A DNA stretch of 47,062 bases. Source: a virus. Under the pieces are notes generated by a model that was not told where the DNA came from, made no database searches, and saw only the letters and a list, made by a program, of their open reading frames with translations. Location of the stretch: positions 1-47,062 of the IMG/VR virus record IMGVR_UViG_3300033153_006082; one strand, given 5' to 3'. Shown piece by piece: positions 34,677-41,219 of the stretch (the first letter of the stretch is position 1; every line of letters begins with the position of its first letter). Made by a program: the position numbers and the translations under genes.

Positions 34677-35403
34677 CAATTACTTCTGCCTCAATTATTG
34701 TGGGGGTATTAGGGATTATGCTTCCTTCTAATCGTCTTATTTCCTCTGCCAATACATCAGCTGCCTGATCTTTTATTTCAGCAGGTACATCAGCATGAAC
34801 GTGTAAATTAGTTCCAGTTGTTTTGGTTTCGATTTTTTTAACTACCGCACCTTTAGCTCTGTCGCTCAACATATTGACCGTTTTTAGCATAAGATCCGCT
34901 ACCTTCACGTCAGGCACTTTTCTTGTCTCGTATTTGTCTTTTCCTGCCTTTGAAACTTCTATTTTGTAAAGAGGAAATTCAAAAATTTCTCGTATCTTTC
35001 CGAGGCCGTAAGTTAATGCTTCATTTATCGCTAAATCGTAATCTACAACAGGGTAAAGCATCCAAGCCTTGCTTTTTGGCTTCATTGTGATCTTAAAAAA
35101 TTGATCTTCTGAACAAACCCCGCGCCAAATGTTCTCCTGAACCATTTTATCGTTATCTTCCTGCGCCCTATCGTATTCATCCCAAAAAGACATTCTCAAT
35201 CTATTCAGGGTCGGGGTCGGCTGAACAACTTTACAAAGGTTGTACTCATCTTTGGATAAAAGAAGTTTGATGCTGGAAGTGTTTAATGCCATTGCAAATT
35301 CATCAGTGGTTATGTTGACCATTGAACGTGGATTTGACGGATCATTGAAGTCCGAAACTCGCACTAATTGCTGAGAAGGTATGTCTTTTTCTGGTTCACT
35401 CAC
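34636..35403 (-). CDS. Probable terminase small subunit
   Basis: A 255-residue protein directly upstream of the large terminase. It is mostly helical and charged, with the segment TPTLNRLRMSFWDEYDRAQEDN followed by WMLYPVVDYDLAINEALTYGLGKIREI, and an acidic C-terminal tail. This fits small terminase subunits that recognise packaging DNA, but no diagnostic motif is visible. The GTG at 35403 is preferred; a TTG at 35439 would translate through a repeated CCCCGCACCA box in the promoter hub, and an ATG at 35319 is also possible. Confidence 0.6.
   Translation of the reverse strand: MSEPEKDIPSQQLVRVSDFNDPSNPRSMVNITTDEFAMALNTSSIKLLLSKDEYNLCKVVQPTPTLNRLRMSFWDEYDRAQEDNDKMVQENIWRGVCSEDQFFKITMKPKSKAWMLYPVVDYDLAINEALTYGLGKIREIFEFPLYKIEVSKAGKDKYETRKVPDVKVADLMLKTVNMLSDRAKGAVVKKIETKTTGTNLHVHADVPAEIKDQAADVLAEEIRRLEGSIIPNTPTIIEAEVIDGESRRENESSSS
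35113..35127 (+). repeat. CCCCGCRCCA box, coding copy 2
   Basis: ACAAACCCCGCGCCA on the plus strand inside the small-terminase candidate; 15 of 15 bases match the leader copy at 478-492. It lies about 290 bases from the hub copy at 35410, opposite in orientation. Confidence 0.5.
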
Positions 35404-35409
35404 GTAGTT

Positions 35410-35424
35410 ATGGTGCGGGGTGTG
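35410..35424 (-). repeat. CCCCGCRCCA box, hub copy 1
   Basis: Minus-strand CACACCCCGCACCAT, exact 15-base match to 35723-35737. It lies at the very start of the leftward late transcription unit, just downstream of TTGACT (35439-35434). Confidence 0.75.
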
Positions 35425-35526
35425 TGAGGGGTAAGTCAACTAAATAATCGTAATTATTCCCCCCCCGTTTTTTCTGGAGACGCGGATATCATACACACAC
35501 CTCAGCATTTCGACCCACCCCCCTAT

Positions 35527-35596
35527 TAATATCAGCTACTTAGGACACTTAGATCTAAGGTGTTGTTATCATTGACCTCTATAATATCAGCTACTT
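35527..35596 (+). repeat. Direct repeat TAATATCAGCTACTT with central palindrome
   Basis: Copies at 35527-35541 and 35582-35596 are 55 bases apart and flank the 12-bp palindrome CTTAGATCTAAG (35548-35559). An inverted 11-base part, AAGTAGCTGAT, recurs at 39144-39154. Confidence 0.75.
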
Positions 35597-35722
35597 GCAT
35601 AAGTCTATGATATTAAAGGTCGATCCCGAATCTGCGTAGTAGAACATTGCGACACCTTGAGTCACTTACCCCACATAACTATGGTTATCGGGGGTACAGT
35701 GGAGTGTTAAGTCACTGATATC

Positions 35723-35737
35723 ATGGTGCGGGGTGTG
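35723..35737 (-). repeat. CCCCGCRCCA box, hub copy 2
   Basis: Minus-strand CACACCCCGCACCAT, identical to hub copy 1. It is 313 bases from it in the same orientation. Confidence 0.75.
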
Positions 35738-35757
35738 GAATCTCCGCATCTAGTTTG

Positions 35758-35781
35758 AATTGTTAAGAAATCTTAACAATT
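35758..35781. promoter_or_regulatory. 24-bp inverted repeat, operator-like
   Basis: AATTGTTAAGA, spacer AA, TCTTAACAATT: perfect 11-bp arms. It sits about 150 bases upstream of the amidoligase promoter and could bind a dimeric regulator; there is no T run for a terminator. Confidence 0.65.
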
Positions 35782-35908
35782 GAGGGGCGGGGTGAAAATG
35801 AAGAAAGGTGAGAGAGTCTGGCGCTACCTATTAGTTAGCCGTATTGCTATGCATTGACTTCATTAGTATTTATACTTGATTAACAGTGCATATACTTGAC
35901 TCTTTTAC

Positions 35909-35937
35909 TTGTATTACTTGACTTTTTTGCTTATACT
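35909..35937 (+). promoter_or_regulatory. Promoter of the amidoligase cassette
   Basis: TTGTAT (35909-35914), 17 bases, TATACT (35932-35937); start expected near 35944. TACTTGACT lies in the spacer and two related units lie upstream, so a regulator could act directly on polymerase binding. Confidence 0.6.
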
Positions 35938-35987
35938 GATAACAGAATGCATCAAATAACTTGGTGCATAGAAAAAGGGATATGTTT

Positions 35988-37838
35988 ATGTGCGAAAAAT
36001 GTAATGATTCAAAGCCAATAGATTCGGCTGAATCGGATGAAGATCAAATCTTTTACTGCGATGTAACAGGGGACGAAACACCTAAAGGCGATTTACAGGC
36101 CGTCACTAGTAGTGGTGGTGTTGCCATGAAAGTTTGTCCTAGTGAGTTAAGAGAAAACTTCTTTAAGTGTAGTGACTGCGGCGGCTATCATCACGACGAT
36201 AATCAACGCTATATAGAAAACCGTGATGATGTTTGCGATGATTGTTATTGTGAATCTTATTTTCACTGCGATGACTGCGGCTGTAACCACCACCAAAATG
36301 ATTATAATAGTACATGCGACGGTGGTGTGTGTGATAATTGCATCGACAACTATGAAAGGTGTGAAGAGTGTGGTGAGCGTAGTGCCCTTAATTTATCCGA
36401 AGGTGAGGAGTGTCCTAATTGTGGTCACTGTAGTTATAGTGACAGTGAAGAAGATTATGGGATCATATACCACTACGATTATCGCCCTGATTTTGTCACG
36501 TTCGGTACAGCTACAAAGAAAAGCCCATTTTTAGGCTTTGAAATTGAAATAGAATCAAGAAATGATCGGGAAGAACTAGCGCAACACTGTAATGACTCTT
36601 TTATAGACTGTTATTTAAAAAATGATGGTTCACTAAACGATGGTTTTGAAGTTGTATCAATGCCTAAAACTTTAGAAGAGCATCGAGAAAGCGGCTATGA
36701 ATCCGCTATGAAAAGAGCTATTGAATTAGGGGGCAGGTCGCACAACACCGAAACGTGCGGTATCCATGTTCACATTGATAAAAGCGCGATGAGTGAAGCG
36801 CATAAAGTCAGATTCGGGATGTTCTTTGCTCTATGCAAACCTCAACTAGAGGTTTTGGCTAGGCGTGACAGTCAACGGTGGTGTGAGTACAAGGAAATAA
36901 CTCGAAACTTTAGAGACTATAAAGAAAATGAGGGTGATAGGTATGAGGCTATCAATTGGCTTAATCGTCCGACCGTGGAAGTAAGGATTTTCAAAGGGAC
37001 GTTAAAATATTCTACTTTCATGGCCTCTATGGAATTGTGTCACGCTGTTTATAATTTCACCATGGACAAGCATTCTTTTTCGACTCACTTAAACGATAAG
37101 AAAGTGTTCAATCGTTTCTATAAGTTTGTTTTAAAGAATCGTCACGAGTACATGGTTCTAATTAACTATATAGATACTAAAGAATATTTTACCGACGAAA
37201 TTTTGAATAGCGCACCTAATCCAGCAAAGGGTATTTATAAAACTGATACTCCTAAAGAGTCGCTTTATAAGTCACTTGCTATGGATAATTTCAGTGAGCT
37301 ATCTTGCCAAACATTAGCAGATTTTTCTAGTGTACTTCAAGAGACTAATGAATCTATTCAATTTTCTAATCTTTGCACGCTCCTAGTAAATCTAAATTTT
37401 AGTCATTCTAGAATACTATCAGTCTTACAATGTTTCAGAGAGTCGGATATTTTAAGTGAAAGGTTTAATTCTGATAATAGAATGTACAGCTTAAAGGAAT
37501 ATTTAGACAGTATTAGGAGTGATACTCTTGATAGCTTGACTGATACTAGTCGCCTTCGCGCCCACTTAGGTTTAAGTTTATTATTCGGTACTAGTGCTGT
37601 TAATTCTATTACTCAAATTGCAGTCGATATTCTCCCCGTAGGTATTTACGATAGGTATGAAGCTCTAATTGATGCGTTGACTACTCTTAATTATACGCTT
37701 GAAGCTATCCGTGACATTTTAGACTGTATAGTTGCGTCTAATTTCTACGGTACTCACTTTAATAATAACGTACGTGCCACCGATTTAGTTAGCTACCTAG
37801 CTCAATTAGCTAGTCGCCGGTATGCTGTCTCTTTTTAA
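35988..37838 (+). CDS. Zinc-ribbon amidoligase
   Basis: A 616-residue protein. The first 150 residues hold many CxxC pairs with His (CSDCGGYHHDD, CDDCGCNHHQND, CDNC, CEEC, CPNCGHC), probably several zinc ribbons. The middle is an Amidoligase_2 domain (ATP-grasp/glutamine-synthetase-like class): GFEIEIES near 183, KNDGSLNDGFEVVSMP, CGIHVHID at 257-264 and VEVRIFKGTL near 330. The last 230 residues are helical and unassigned. Amidoligases join an amine or ammonia to a carboxylate using ATP. The ATG at 35988 is chosen for AGGG 8 bases upstream. The next gene is a glutamine amidotransferase. Confidence 0.85.
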   Translation: MCEKCNDSKPIDSAESDEDQIFYCDVTGDETPKGDLQAVTSSGGVAMKVCPSELRENFFKCSDCGGYHHDDNQRYIENRDDVCDDCYCESYFHCDDCGCNHHQNDYNSTCDGGVCDNCIDNYERCEECGERSALNLSEGEECPNCGHCSYSDSEEDYGIIYHYDYRPDFVTFGTATKKSPFLGFEIEIESRNDREELAQHCNDSFIDCYLKNDGSLNDGFEVVSMPKTLEEHRESGYESAMKRAIELGGRSHNTETCGIHVHIDKSAMSEAHKVRFGMFFALCKPQLEVLARRDSQRWCEYKEITRNFRDYKENEGDRYEAINWLNRPTVEVRIFKGTLKYSTFMASMELCHAVYNFTMDKHSFSTHLNDKKVFNRFYKFVLKNRHEYMVLINYIDTKEYFTDEILNSAPNPAKGIYKTDTPKESLYKSLAMDNFSELSCQTLADFSSVLQETNESIQFSNLCTLLVNLNFSHSRILSVLQCFRESDILSERFNSDNRMYSLKEYLDSIRSDTLDSLTDTSRLRAHLGLSLLFGTSAVNSITQIAVDILPVGIYDRYEALIDALTTLNYTLEAIRDILDCIVASNFYGTHFNNNVRATDLVSYLAQLASRRYAVSF

Positions 37839-37882
37839 TATTACTTTTATTAACTGTACTACTTCCAACAAAGGAAAATTTT

Positions 37883-38764
37883 ATGTGTTTAGCTGTATAT
37901 AGTCCTAAGATGACTAGTTTTATGAATGATGAAGATATTTTTGAGGCATGGCACGCGAATCCAGACGGCGCGGGTATCTCAATTTCAGACGGTAAAATAG
38001 TTTCGATAATGAAAGGCTTTATGGAATTGAAAGATTTAATGAGTTATATAGACGCGAATAGGGACCGTTTAAATACTTGCGCGGCCTTGTTGCATTTTCG
38101 GTGGTCTACTAGTGGTGGTACTTGCCCCGAATTAACTCACCCATTTCCAGTATCCAATAGCAATGAAGCTGTAAAAAAGTTATGCCTAGTGACTGAAAAG
38201 GCCATTATTCATAACGGCGTAATCTATCAACCAAATATTAAAAACTATTCGGATACCGCGGTATTTAGTCGATGGTTAGATTATGCAAAACCTACTAGGA
38301 AGAAAATTGAGACCATGCTAGGAGGGGATAGACTTGCGATAATGACGGCGGATAGTGTTGAACTAATTGGTGACTGGAATGAAGAAGAAGGAATCTTTTA
38401 TTCTAATACTCACTGGCGCTATCAAGGTAACCCAGTAGGTAATAGTTTAGAGTTAGACCAATGCCCGTGCTGTGATTCCTACGATGTAGAATTTATAGGT
38501 CGATACACTGAAACTTTTGAATGCATGGAATGCGGCGCTGTTTTCAATGATGCGGACATGCTTAAACCACAATTTGATTTTGAAACTTTCCAGAAAGAAA
38601 TTTTTGAGGCTGAAAGCACGCCTACACTTGGTGGTGAGTTTAAAGACTTAAACGATTTTAAAGACTCTATTGATCCTGATGACTATTTAGACCTTGACGG
38701 TCTTATTGATCGTTTTCAATTTAGTCAAGCAACGCTAGGGGATAGAAACAAAAAAGGAGCTTAA
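37883..38764 (+). CDS. Class II glutamine amidotransferase with C-terminal zinc ribbon
   Basis: A 293-residue Ntn-type GATase II (YafJ-like). Met1 removal would expose the catalytic Cys2 (MCLAVY). HFRWSTSGG near residue 72 and KAIIHNGVIY near 112 are the glutamine-binding and oxyanion motifs. The C-terminal part has a zinc ribbon, CPCCD then 20 residues then CMEC. It would free ammonia from glutamine and probably supplies the amidoligase encoded 44 bases upstream. AAAGGA ribosome site. Confidence 0.87.
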   Translation: MCLAVYSPKMTSFMNDEDIFEAWHANPDGAGISISDGKIVSIMKGFMELKDLMSYIDANRDRLNTCAALLHFRWSTSGGTCPELTHPFPVSNSNEAVKKLCLVTEKAIIHNGVIYQPNIKNYSDTAVFSRWLDYAKPTRKKIETMLGGDRLAIMTADSVELIGDWNEEEGIFYSNTHWRYQGNPVGNSLELDQCPCCDSYDVEFIGRYTETFECMECGAVFNDADMLKPQFDFETFQKEIFEAESTPTLGGEFKDLNDFKDSIDPDDYLDLDGLIDRFQFSQATLGDRNKKGA

Positions 38765-38765
38765 G

Positions 38766-38861
38766 ATGTTTCGTAAACTTGAAAGAATAGTTTACGGTAA
38801 TGCTGGAACAAGTTTAGTCATGATTGTCACTTGCTTATACTTGTTACTTAAATGCTGTTAG
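38766..38861 (+). CDS. 31-residue membrane peptide ending the amidoligase cassette
   Basis: A small gene starting ATG at 38766 with AGGAG 6 bases upstream. The peptide begins MFRKLERIVYGNAG and has one hydrophobic segment (SLVMIVTCLYLLL) ending in KCC. The basic N-terminus suggests an in-to-out single pass. It follows the amidotransferase stop within 2 bases and is closed by a terminator, so it belongs to the cassette. It could be the modified substrate or a membrane anchor or effector (inference). Confidence 0.65.
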   Translation: MFRKLERIVYGNAGTSLVMIVTCLYLLLKCC

Positions 38862-38868
38862 ACTATGG

Positions 38869-38896
38869 GCCTCTCCTTCTAGGAGGGGCTTTTTTT
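38869..38896 (+). terminator. Intrinsic terminator of the amidoligase cassette
   Basis: GCCTCTCCT (38869-38877), loop TCT, AGGAGGGGC (38881-38889), nine pairs with one G-U, followed by seven T. Confidence 0.9.
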
Positions 38897-39234
38897 GGCC
38901 TTCTATTTTAGCTCCTAAACGCTCCTATTAAAATTCGCTACCCTTTACCTTCCTAAAAGTACCGTGCTTTTAAGCGCCTCTCATCCTTCCTAGGTACAGC
39001 TTCAAACCATAGCGAATGCGCCCCATATTCTACTTCTAAGGGCTTTTTAGGCTAAATAGGTGCCTACAGTGGCATTGGAGCGCCCTTGCTTTAAACGCGG
39101 CTGTAAATACACTTAAGTTACTGAAACTAGATCAAATACCTGTAAGTAGCTGATTCCTGGTTAAGTGCTTGTAATCAGGTAAACCTAACAAAATCAAGGA
39201 CTTAGCTAAGTAGTTGAAATCTAGTGACCCATAA
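38897..39234. other. Non-coding stretch after the cassette terminator
   Basis: About 340 bases with no supported gene on either strand. It contains an imperfect AAAAGTAC/GTGCTTTT inverted repeat near 38956 and, at 39144-39154, an inverted copy of the hub repeat (AAGTAGCTGAT). No promoter or RNA gene is recognised. Confidence 0.6.
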
Positions 39235-39256
39235 ATAGGGCGAAAAAACGCCCTAT
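39235..39256. terminator. Strong hairpin downstream of the 39276-39566 gene
   Basis: ATAGGGCG, loop of six A, CGCCCTAT: 8 perfect pairs. It lies 20 bases past the stop of the minus-strand gene and probably ends its transcript, although no T run follows. Confidence 0.5.
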
Positions 39257-39275
39257 AGGTCGACTTGGGGGAATC

Positions 39276-39566
39276 TCAGAGAGGGGGTGGGTTATTTTCC
39301 GAGGCCTCTATTTCTTTGTACACCTTCAGTGCTGATAGTTTCGAAACGATTAAACCCACAAGCATTTCATTATCCAATCTATCTGGGTCTAGTCCGTCTT
39401 CTCTCAACAGGTCAAAAAGCTCATCTGTTGCGGGCAGCCATCTAAAATCCATGACTGATCGCAGGGCAGCTGTAAAATTTCTGGTCTCAGTTTCCCTGAT
39501 TAATTTCATCACCTGATATTCACTCACTCTTACGCTGGTCGGTCTTTCTTCTGTTGAATAGCCCAT
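39276..39566 (-). CDS. Small hypothetical protein, isolated minus-strand gene
   Basis: A 96-residue charged helical protein (RVSEYQVMKLIRETETRNFTAALRSVMDF, then DELFDLLREDGLDPDRLDNEMLVGLIVSKL). No family is recognised; a small DNA-binding or regulatory role is possible from size and place. AGGAG lies 7 bases before the ATG. It is alone between two non-coding stretches and reads toward the amidoligase cassette. Confidence 0.68.
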   Translation of the reverse strand: MGYSTEERPTSVRVSEYQVMKLIRETETRNFTAALRSVMDFRWLPATDELFDLLREDGLDPDRLDNEMLVGLIVSKLSALKVYKEIEASENNPPPL

Positions 39567-39634
39567 TTTTATTCTCCTAGGGTAAAAGGGACATTAGGGG
39601 GGTACCTCAAACTCACTACATACTCTGTACTCTT

Positions 39635-39800
39635 ATATTTTTGTAGTGTAAATAAGTATATAAATATATTCATACAGATAATAGCTTATAATTTATATAT
39701 AAATAACCCTAAATACCCTAAATACAAATTTATAAAACAATTACGGCTACTTAATGCGGGGAGGTACGGTACATTTAAATTCACTTTAGGGTATTCCAAT
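39635..39800. other. AT-rich region with CCCTAAATA iterons, candidate origin
   Basis: About 110 bases (39635-39745) are almost entirely A and T. Two tandem 9-base units CCCTAAATA lie at 39707-39715 and 39716-39724. AATACCCTAAA (39712-39722) recurs inverted as TTTAGGGTATT at 39785-39795. This is the layout of a DNA-unwinding element with initiator repeats, but no initiator is proven. Confidence 0.5.
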
Positions 39801-39812
39801 CTCCCTAAAAAG

Positions 39813-39830
39813 TTGACACACCCCGCGCCA
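39813..39830 (+). repeat. CCCCGCRCCA box, intergenic copy
   Basis: TTGACACACCCCGCGCCA, one mismatch in 18 from the early-leader copy at 475-492. It lies between the AT-rich region and the promoter at 39857. Confidence 0.75.
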
Positions 39831-39856
39831 ACAATTCTCATTGACTCACTTTTTTC

Positions 39857-39885
39857 TTGTCCCCTCCAAATTTCAGTGCTAGAAT
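39857..39885 (+). promoter_or_regulatory. Promoter with extended -10, no obvious gene downstream
   Basis: TTGTCC (39857-39862), 17 bases, TAGAAT (39880-39885) preceded by TGC (extended -10). The start would fall near 39892, inside the palindrome at 39885-39904. No coding sequence follows for about 390 bases. Confidence 0.55.
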
Positions 39886-39904
39886 GAACTTAAACGTAAG
39901 TTCA
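39885..39904. promoter_or_regulatory. Operator-like palindrome over the transcription start
   Basis: TGAACTTA, AACG, TAAGTTCA: perfect 8-bp arms overlapping the -10 end and predicted start of the promoter at 39857-39885, where a bound dimer would block initiation. Confidence 0.65.
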
Positions 39905-40080
39905 GAATGACCTTCCAAAATCAGAACCGCCACCACAAAACAACCACTTAACCGCTACCCCTCAGAATATACGAACCTAAAAAGCAGCCCACAGACACAA
40001 AAAAAGCACCAACTATTGTGTATATCCAATAAAAAATAGGGCAAAAATGTGTACAGAAACGATGAAAAATTGATTGTTTC

Positions 40081-40131
40081 TGGTCCAAATATGGACCAAC
40101 CCGCACCAAAAATGTCCAAATATGGACCAAT
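40081..40131. repeat. Paired dyads GTCCAAATATGGACCAA
   Basis: Two copies, ending at 40099 and 40131, each with GTCCA and TGGAC half-sites around a 4-base AT centre. They are spaced 32 bases (about three helical turns), as expected for cooperative repressor sites. A degenerate CCCC box lies between them. Confidence 0.72.
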
Positions 40132-40135
40132 AATT

Positions 40136-40177
40136 TTGGTTCTCTAACCAATATTACAAATCATGATATGTAATATT
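40136..40177. repeat. Hairpin plus 28-bp palindrome
   Basis: TTGGTT/AACCAA with a CTCT loop (40136-40151) adjoins a 28-bp palindrome at 40150-40177. AATATTACA and TGTAATATT flank the centre ATCATGAT, with one A/A mismatch pair. It could be an operator or a cruciform-forming site. Confidence 0.72.
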
Positions 40178-40273
40178 TCACCGGTATTACGACCCATAAA
40201 GCTCCCCAAACTCCAGGATCCCTTGCAATATAACCGACTTGCCCGCACCGTTTTTTAACTATATGCCTTGGGG

Positions 40274-40279
40274 TATAAT
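40274..40279 (+). promoter_or_regulatory. -10 element giving a probably leaderless SprT-like mRNA
   Basis: TATAAT ends 6 bases before the ATG at 40286, so transcription should start at or next to the start codon. There is no clear -35 at 16-18 bases and no Shine-Dalgarno site. Confidence 0.5.
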
Positions 40280-40285
40280 CCCTCC

Positions 40286-40735
40286 ATGCCCATTGAACTC
40301 ACGACGAATTTGAAAGCTTTAGGTGATTTCCAAGAGATAATCGAAAGTTGGGTGCCTAAAGGGAAGAGAATCACCAAGATATATGAGGTCCATCCTCATC
40401 CTCTCAAAAGAGACCAGTTTTACGCCCATATCACTACCCACACTCACCGCTGCTATCAAATTGGCATGTATGTGACCCATTATCGTCTCGAGCGCCTGAA
40501 GCCATTAGAAAGACGGCTGAAGGCCTACACAACTATTGATCTTCTTATGCATTTGGCCCACGAATTGAGTCATTTATGGTTATGGGATCACACCCCGCAG
40601 CGCCAGATCATTGAGTGCGAGATAACCAAAGATTTTATGAACCGTTTAACCGAGTTGGGTTATGACTCTGAAGAGACGGAATACTCCCAAAGAAAGTCCA
40701 ATAGGCCTAAAAACTACTCAATAATCCGCTCCTAA
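40286..40735 (+). CDS. SprT-like zinc metalloprotease
   Basis: A 149-residue protein with a zinc-protease HExxH, H92-E93-x-x-H96 in LMHLAHELSHLWLWDH, preceded by an SprT-type beta region and followed by a helix with ECEITKDF that may supply the third ligand. Host SprT/Spartan proteins digest DNA-protein crosslinks; many phages encode small relatives of unknown role. The ATG at 40286 is preferred; a TTG at 40268 would place the start inside the -10 element. It has no ribosome site, consistent with leaderless translation. Confidence 0.72.
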   Translation: MPIELTTNLKALGDFQEIIESWVPKGKRITKIYEVHPHPLKRDQFYAHITTHTHRCYQIGMYVTHYRLERLKPLERRLKAYTTIDLLMHLAHELSHLWLWDHTPQRQIIECEITKDFMNRLTELGYDSEETEYSQRKSNRPKNYSIIRS

Positions 40736-40761
40736 AGTACCGTTATCATGACTATTTATAA

Positions 40762-40802
40762 TACTTGACTTTTACCGTATAGTACCGTACTATAGTCAAG
40801 TA
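40762..40802 (+). promoter_or_regulatory. Promoter built from two nested palindromes
   Basis: TTGACT (40765-40770), 17 bases, TACTAT (40788-40793). The same DNA contains TATAGTAC-C-GTACTATA (40778-40794, perfect 8-bp arms) and an outer inverted repeat TACTTGACT (40762-40770) with AGTCAAGTA (40794-40802). The start falls within a few bases of the ATG at 40803. Confidence 0.8.
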
Positions 40803-40943
40803 ATGAAAATCAAAACTATAGCAGAACATTTTGAGGACTACTTTAAGAAGATCCACGCTCCTATTAATGAAGCTATAAAGCAGAAGAATATCGAAAAGAT
40901 GCGAATTAAAAAGAAGCACCAACTAAAAAAGGACCGTAAATGA
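40803..40943 (+). CDS. 46-residue basic protein, first gene of the regulator-like block
   Basis: A small gene starting at the ATG directly after the nested-palindrome promoter: MKIKTIAEHFEDYFKKI, then a very basic helix ending KKKHQLKKDRK. Its stop overlaps the next start (ATGA). There is no ribosome site and almost no leader, so it may be translated leaderless. The basic helix and position allow DNA binding or self-regulation, but nothing is recognised. Confidence 0.55.
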   Translation: MKIKTIAEHFEDYFKKIHAPINEAIKQKNIEKMRIKKKHQLKKDRK

Positions 40944-41146
40944 GTAAATGTCTAAAGATGTTGGTTCAGCCTTACGGTAAGAAAGTTAAGCACCAATATG
41001 TTGAGAGAACTAGTGATGGTAGACCAGTGTACATTGTCCTTCTAGGGATCAATACTACGGCCTCATTCGCTGATGACAGTAAGCATATAACTACTAACAC
41101 AATTCAAGAAATGAAGTGCGCTTTAAAATTTATACACAAGGCGTAA
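40940..41146 (+). CDS. Small hypothetical protein
   Basis: A 68-residue protein of unknown function, with a basic N-terminal half and a short helix at the end (IQEMKCALKFIHKA). It is coupled to the 46-residue gene by an ATGA overlap. Its stop is followed at once by a one-mismatch copy of the CCCC box on the minus strand (41147-41157). Confidence 0.6.
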   Translation: MSKCLKMLVQPYGKKVKHQYVERTSDGRPVYIVLLGINTTASFADDSKHITTNTIQEMKCALKFIHKA

Positions 41147-41219
41147 TGGTACGGGGTATCAGTTGAGAACAATTCAAACAGAACTAGCGAAAATTAATTT
41201 CGTTTTAAGAGGAAATAAC

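Larger units (their letters stand above)
35404..35987. promoter_or_regulatory. Repeat-rich divergent promoter hub
   Basis: A 584-base non-coding stretch between the leftward virion block and the rightward amidoligase cassette. It holds the 15-bp direct repeat ATGGTGCGGGGTGTG (35410-35424, 35723-35737) and the direct repeat TAATATCAGCTACTT (35527-35541, 35582-35596). Palindromes are CTTAGATCTAAG (35548-35559) and an 11-bp inverted repeat around AA (35758-35781). Three TACTTGAYT units lie at 35871-35923. No clear sigma70 promoter faces the virion block, so late transcription may need a phage factor. Confidence 0.75.
39905..40285. other. Non-coding stretch with palindromes
   Basis: About 380 bases without a supported gene. 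It may be transcribed from the promoter at 39857, giving an untranslated RNA or a long leader for the SprT-like gene. It contains the palindrome cluster at 40081-40177 and two degenerate CCCC boxes (CCCGCACCA at 40101-40109 region and CCCGCACC near 40242). Confidence 0.55.

Noticed and set aside
35404-35439. TTG start and 12 extra residues for the small-terminase candidate
   Set aside because: Those codons are a copy of the repeated CCCC box with no ribosome site; GTG at 35403 keeps the box non-coding.
39265-39516. Plus-strand 83-codon Ser-rich frame
   Set aside because: Antisense to the gene at 39276-39566, which has a good ribosome site.
39948-40151. Minus-strand 67-codon frame with hydrophobic residues
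   Set aside because: Starts at TTG without a ribosome site or internal ATG near the start, and lies over the paired dyads; better read as regulatory DNA.
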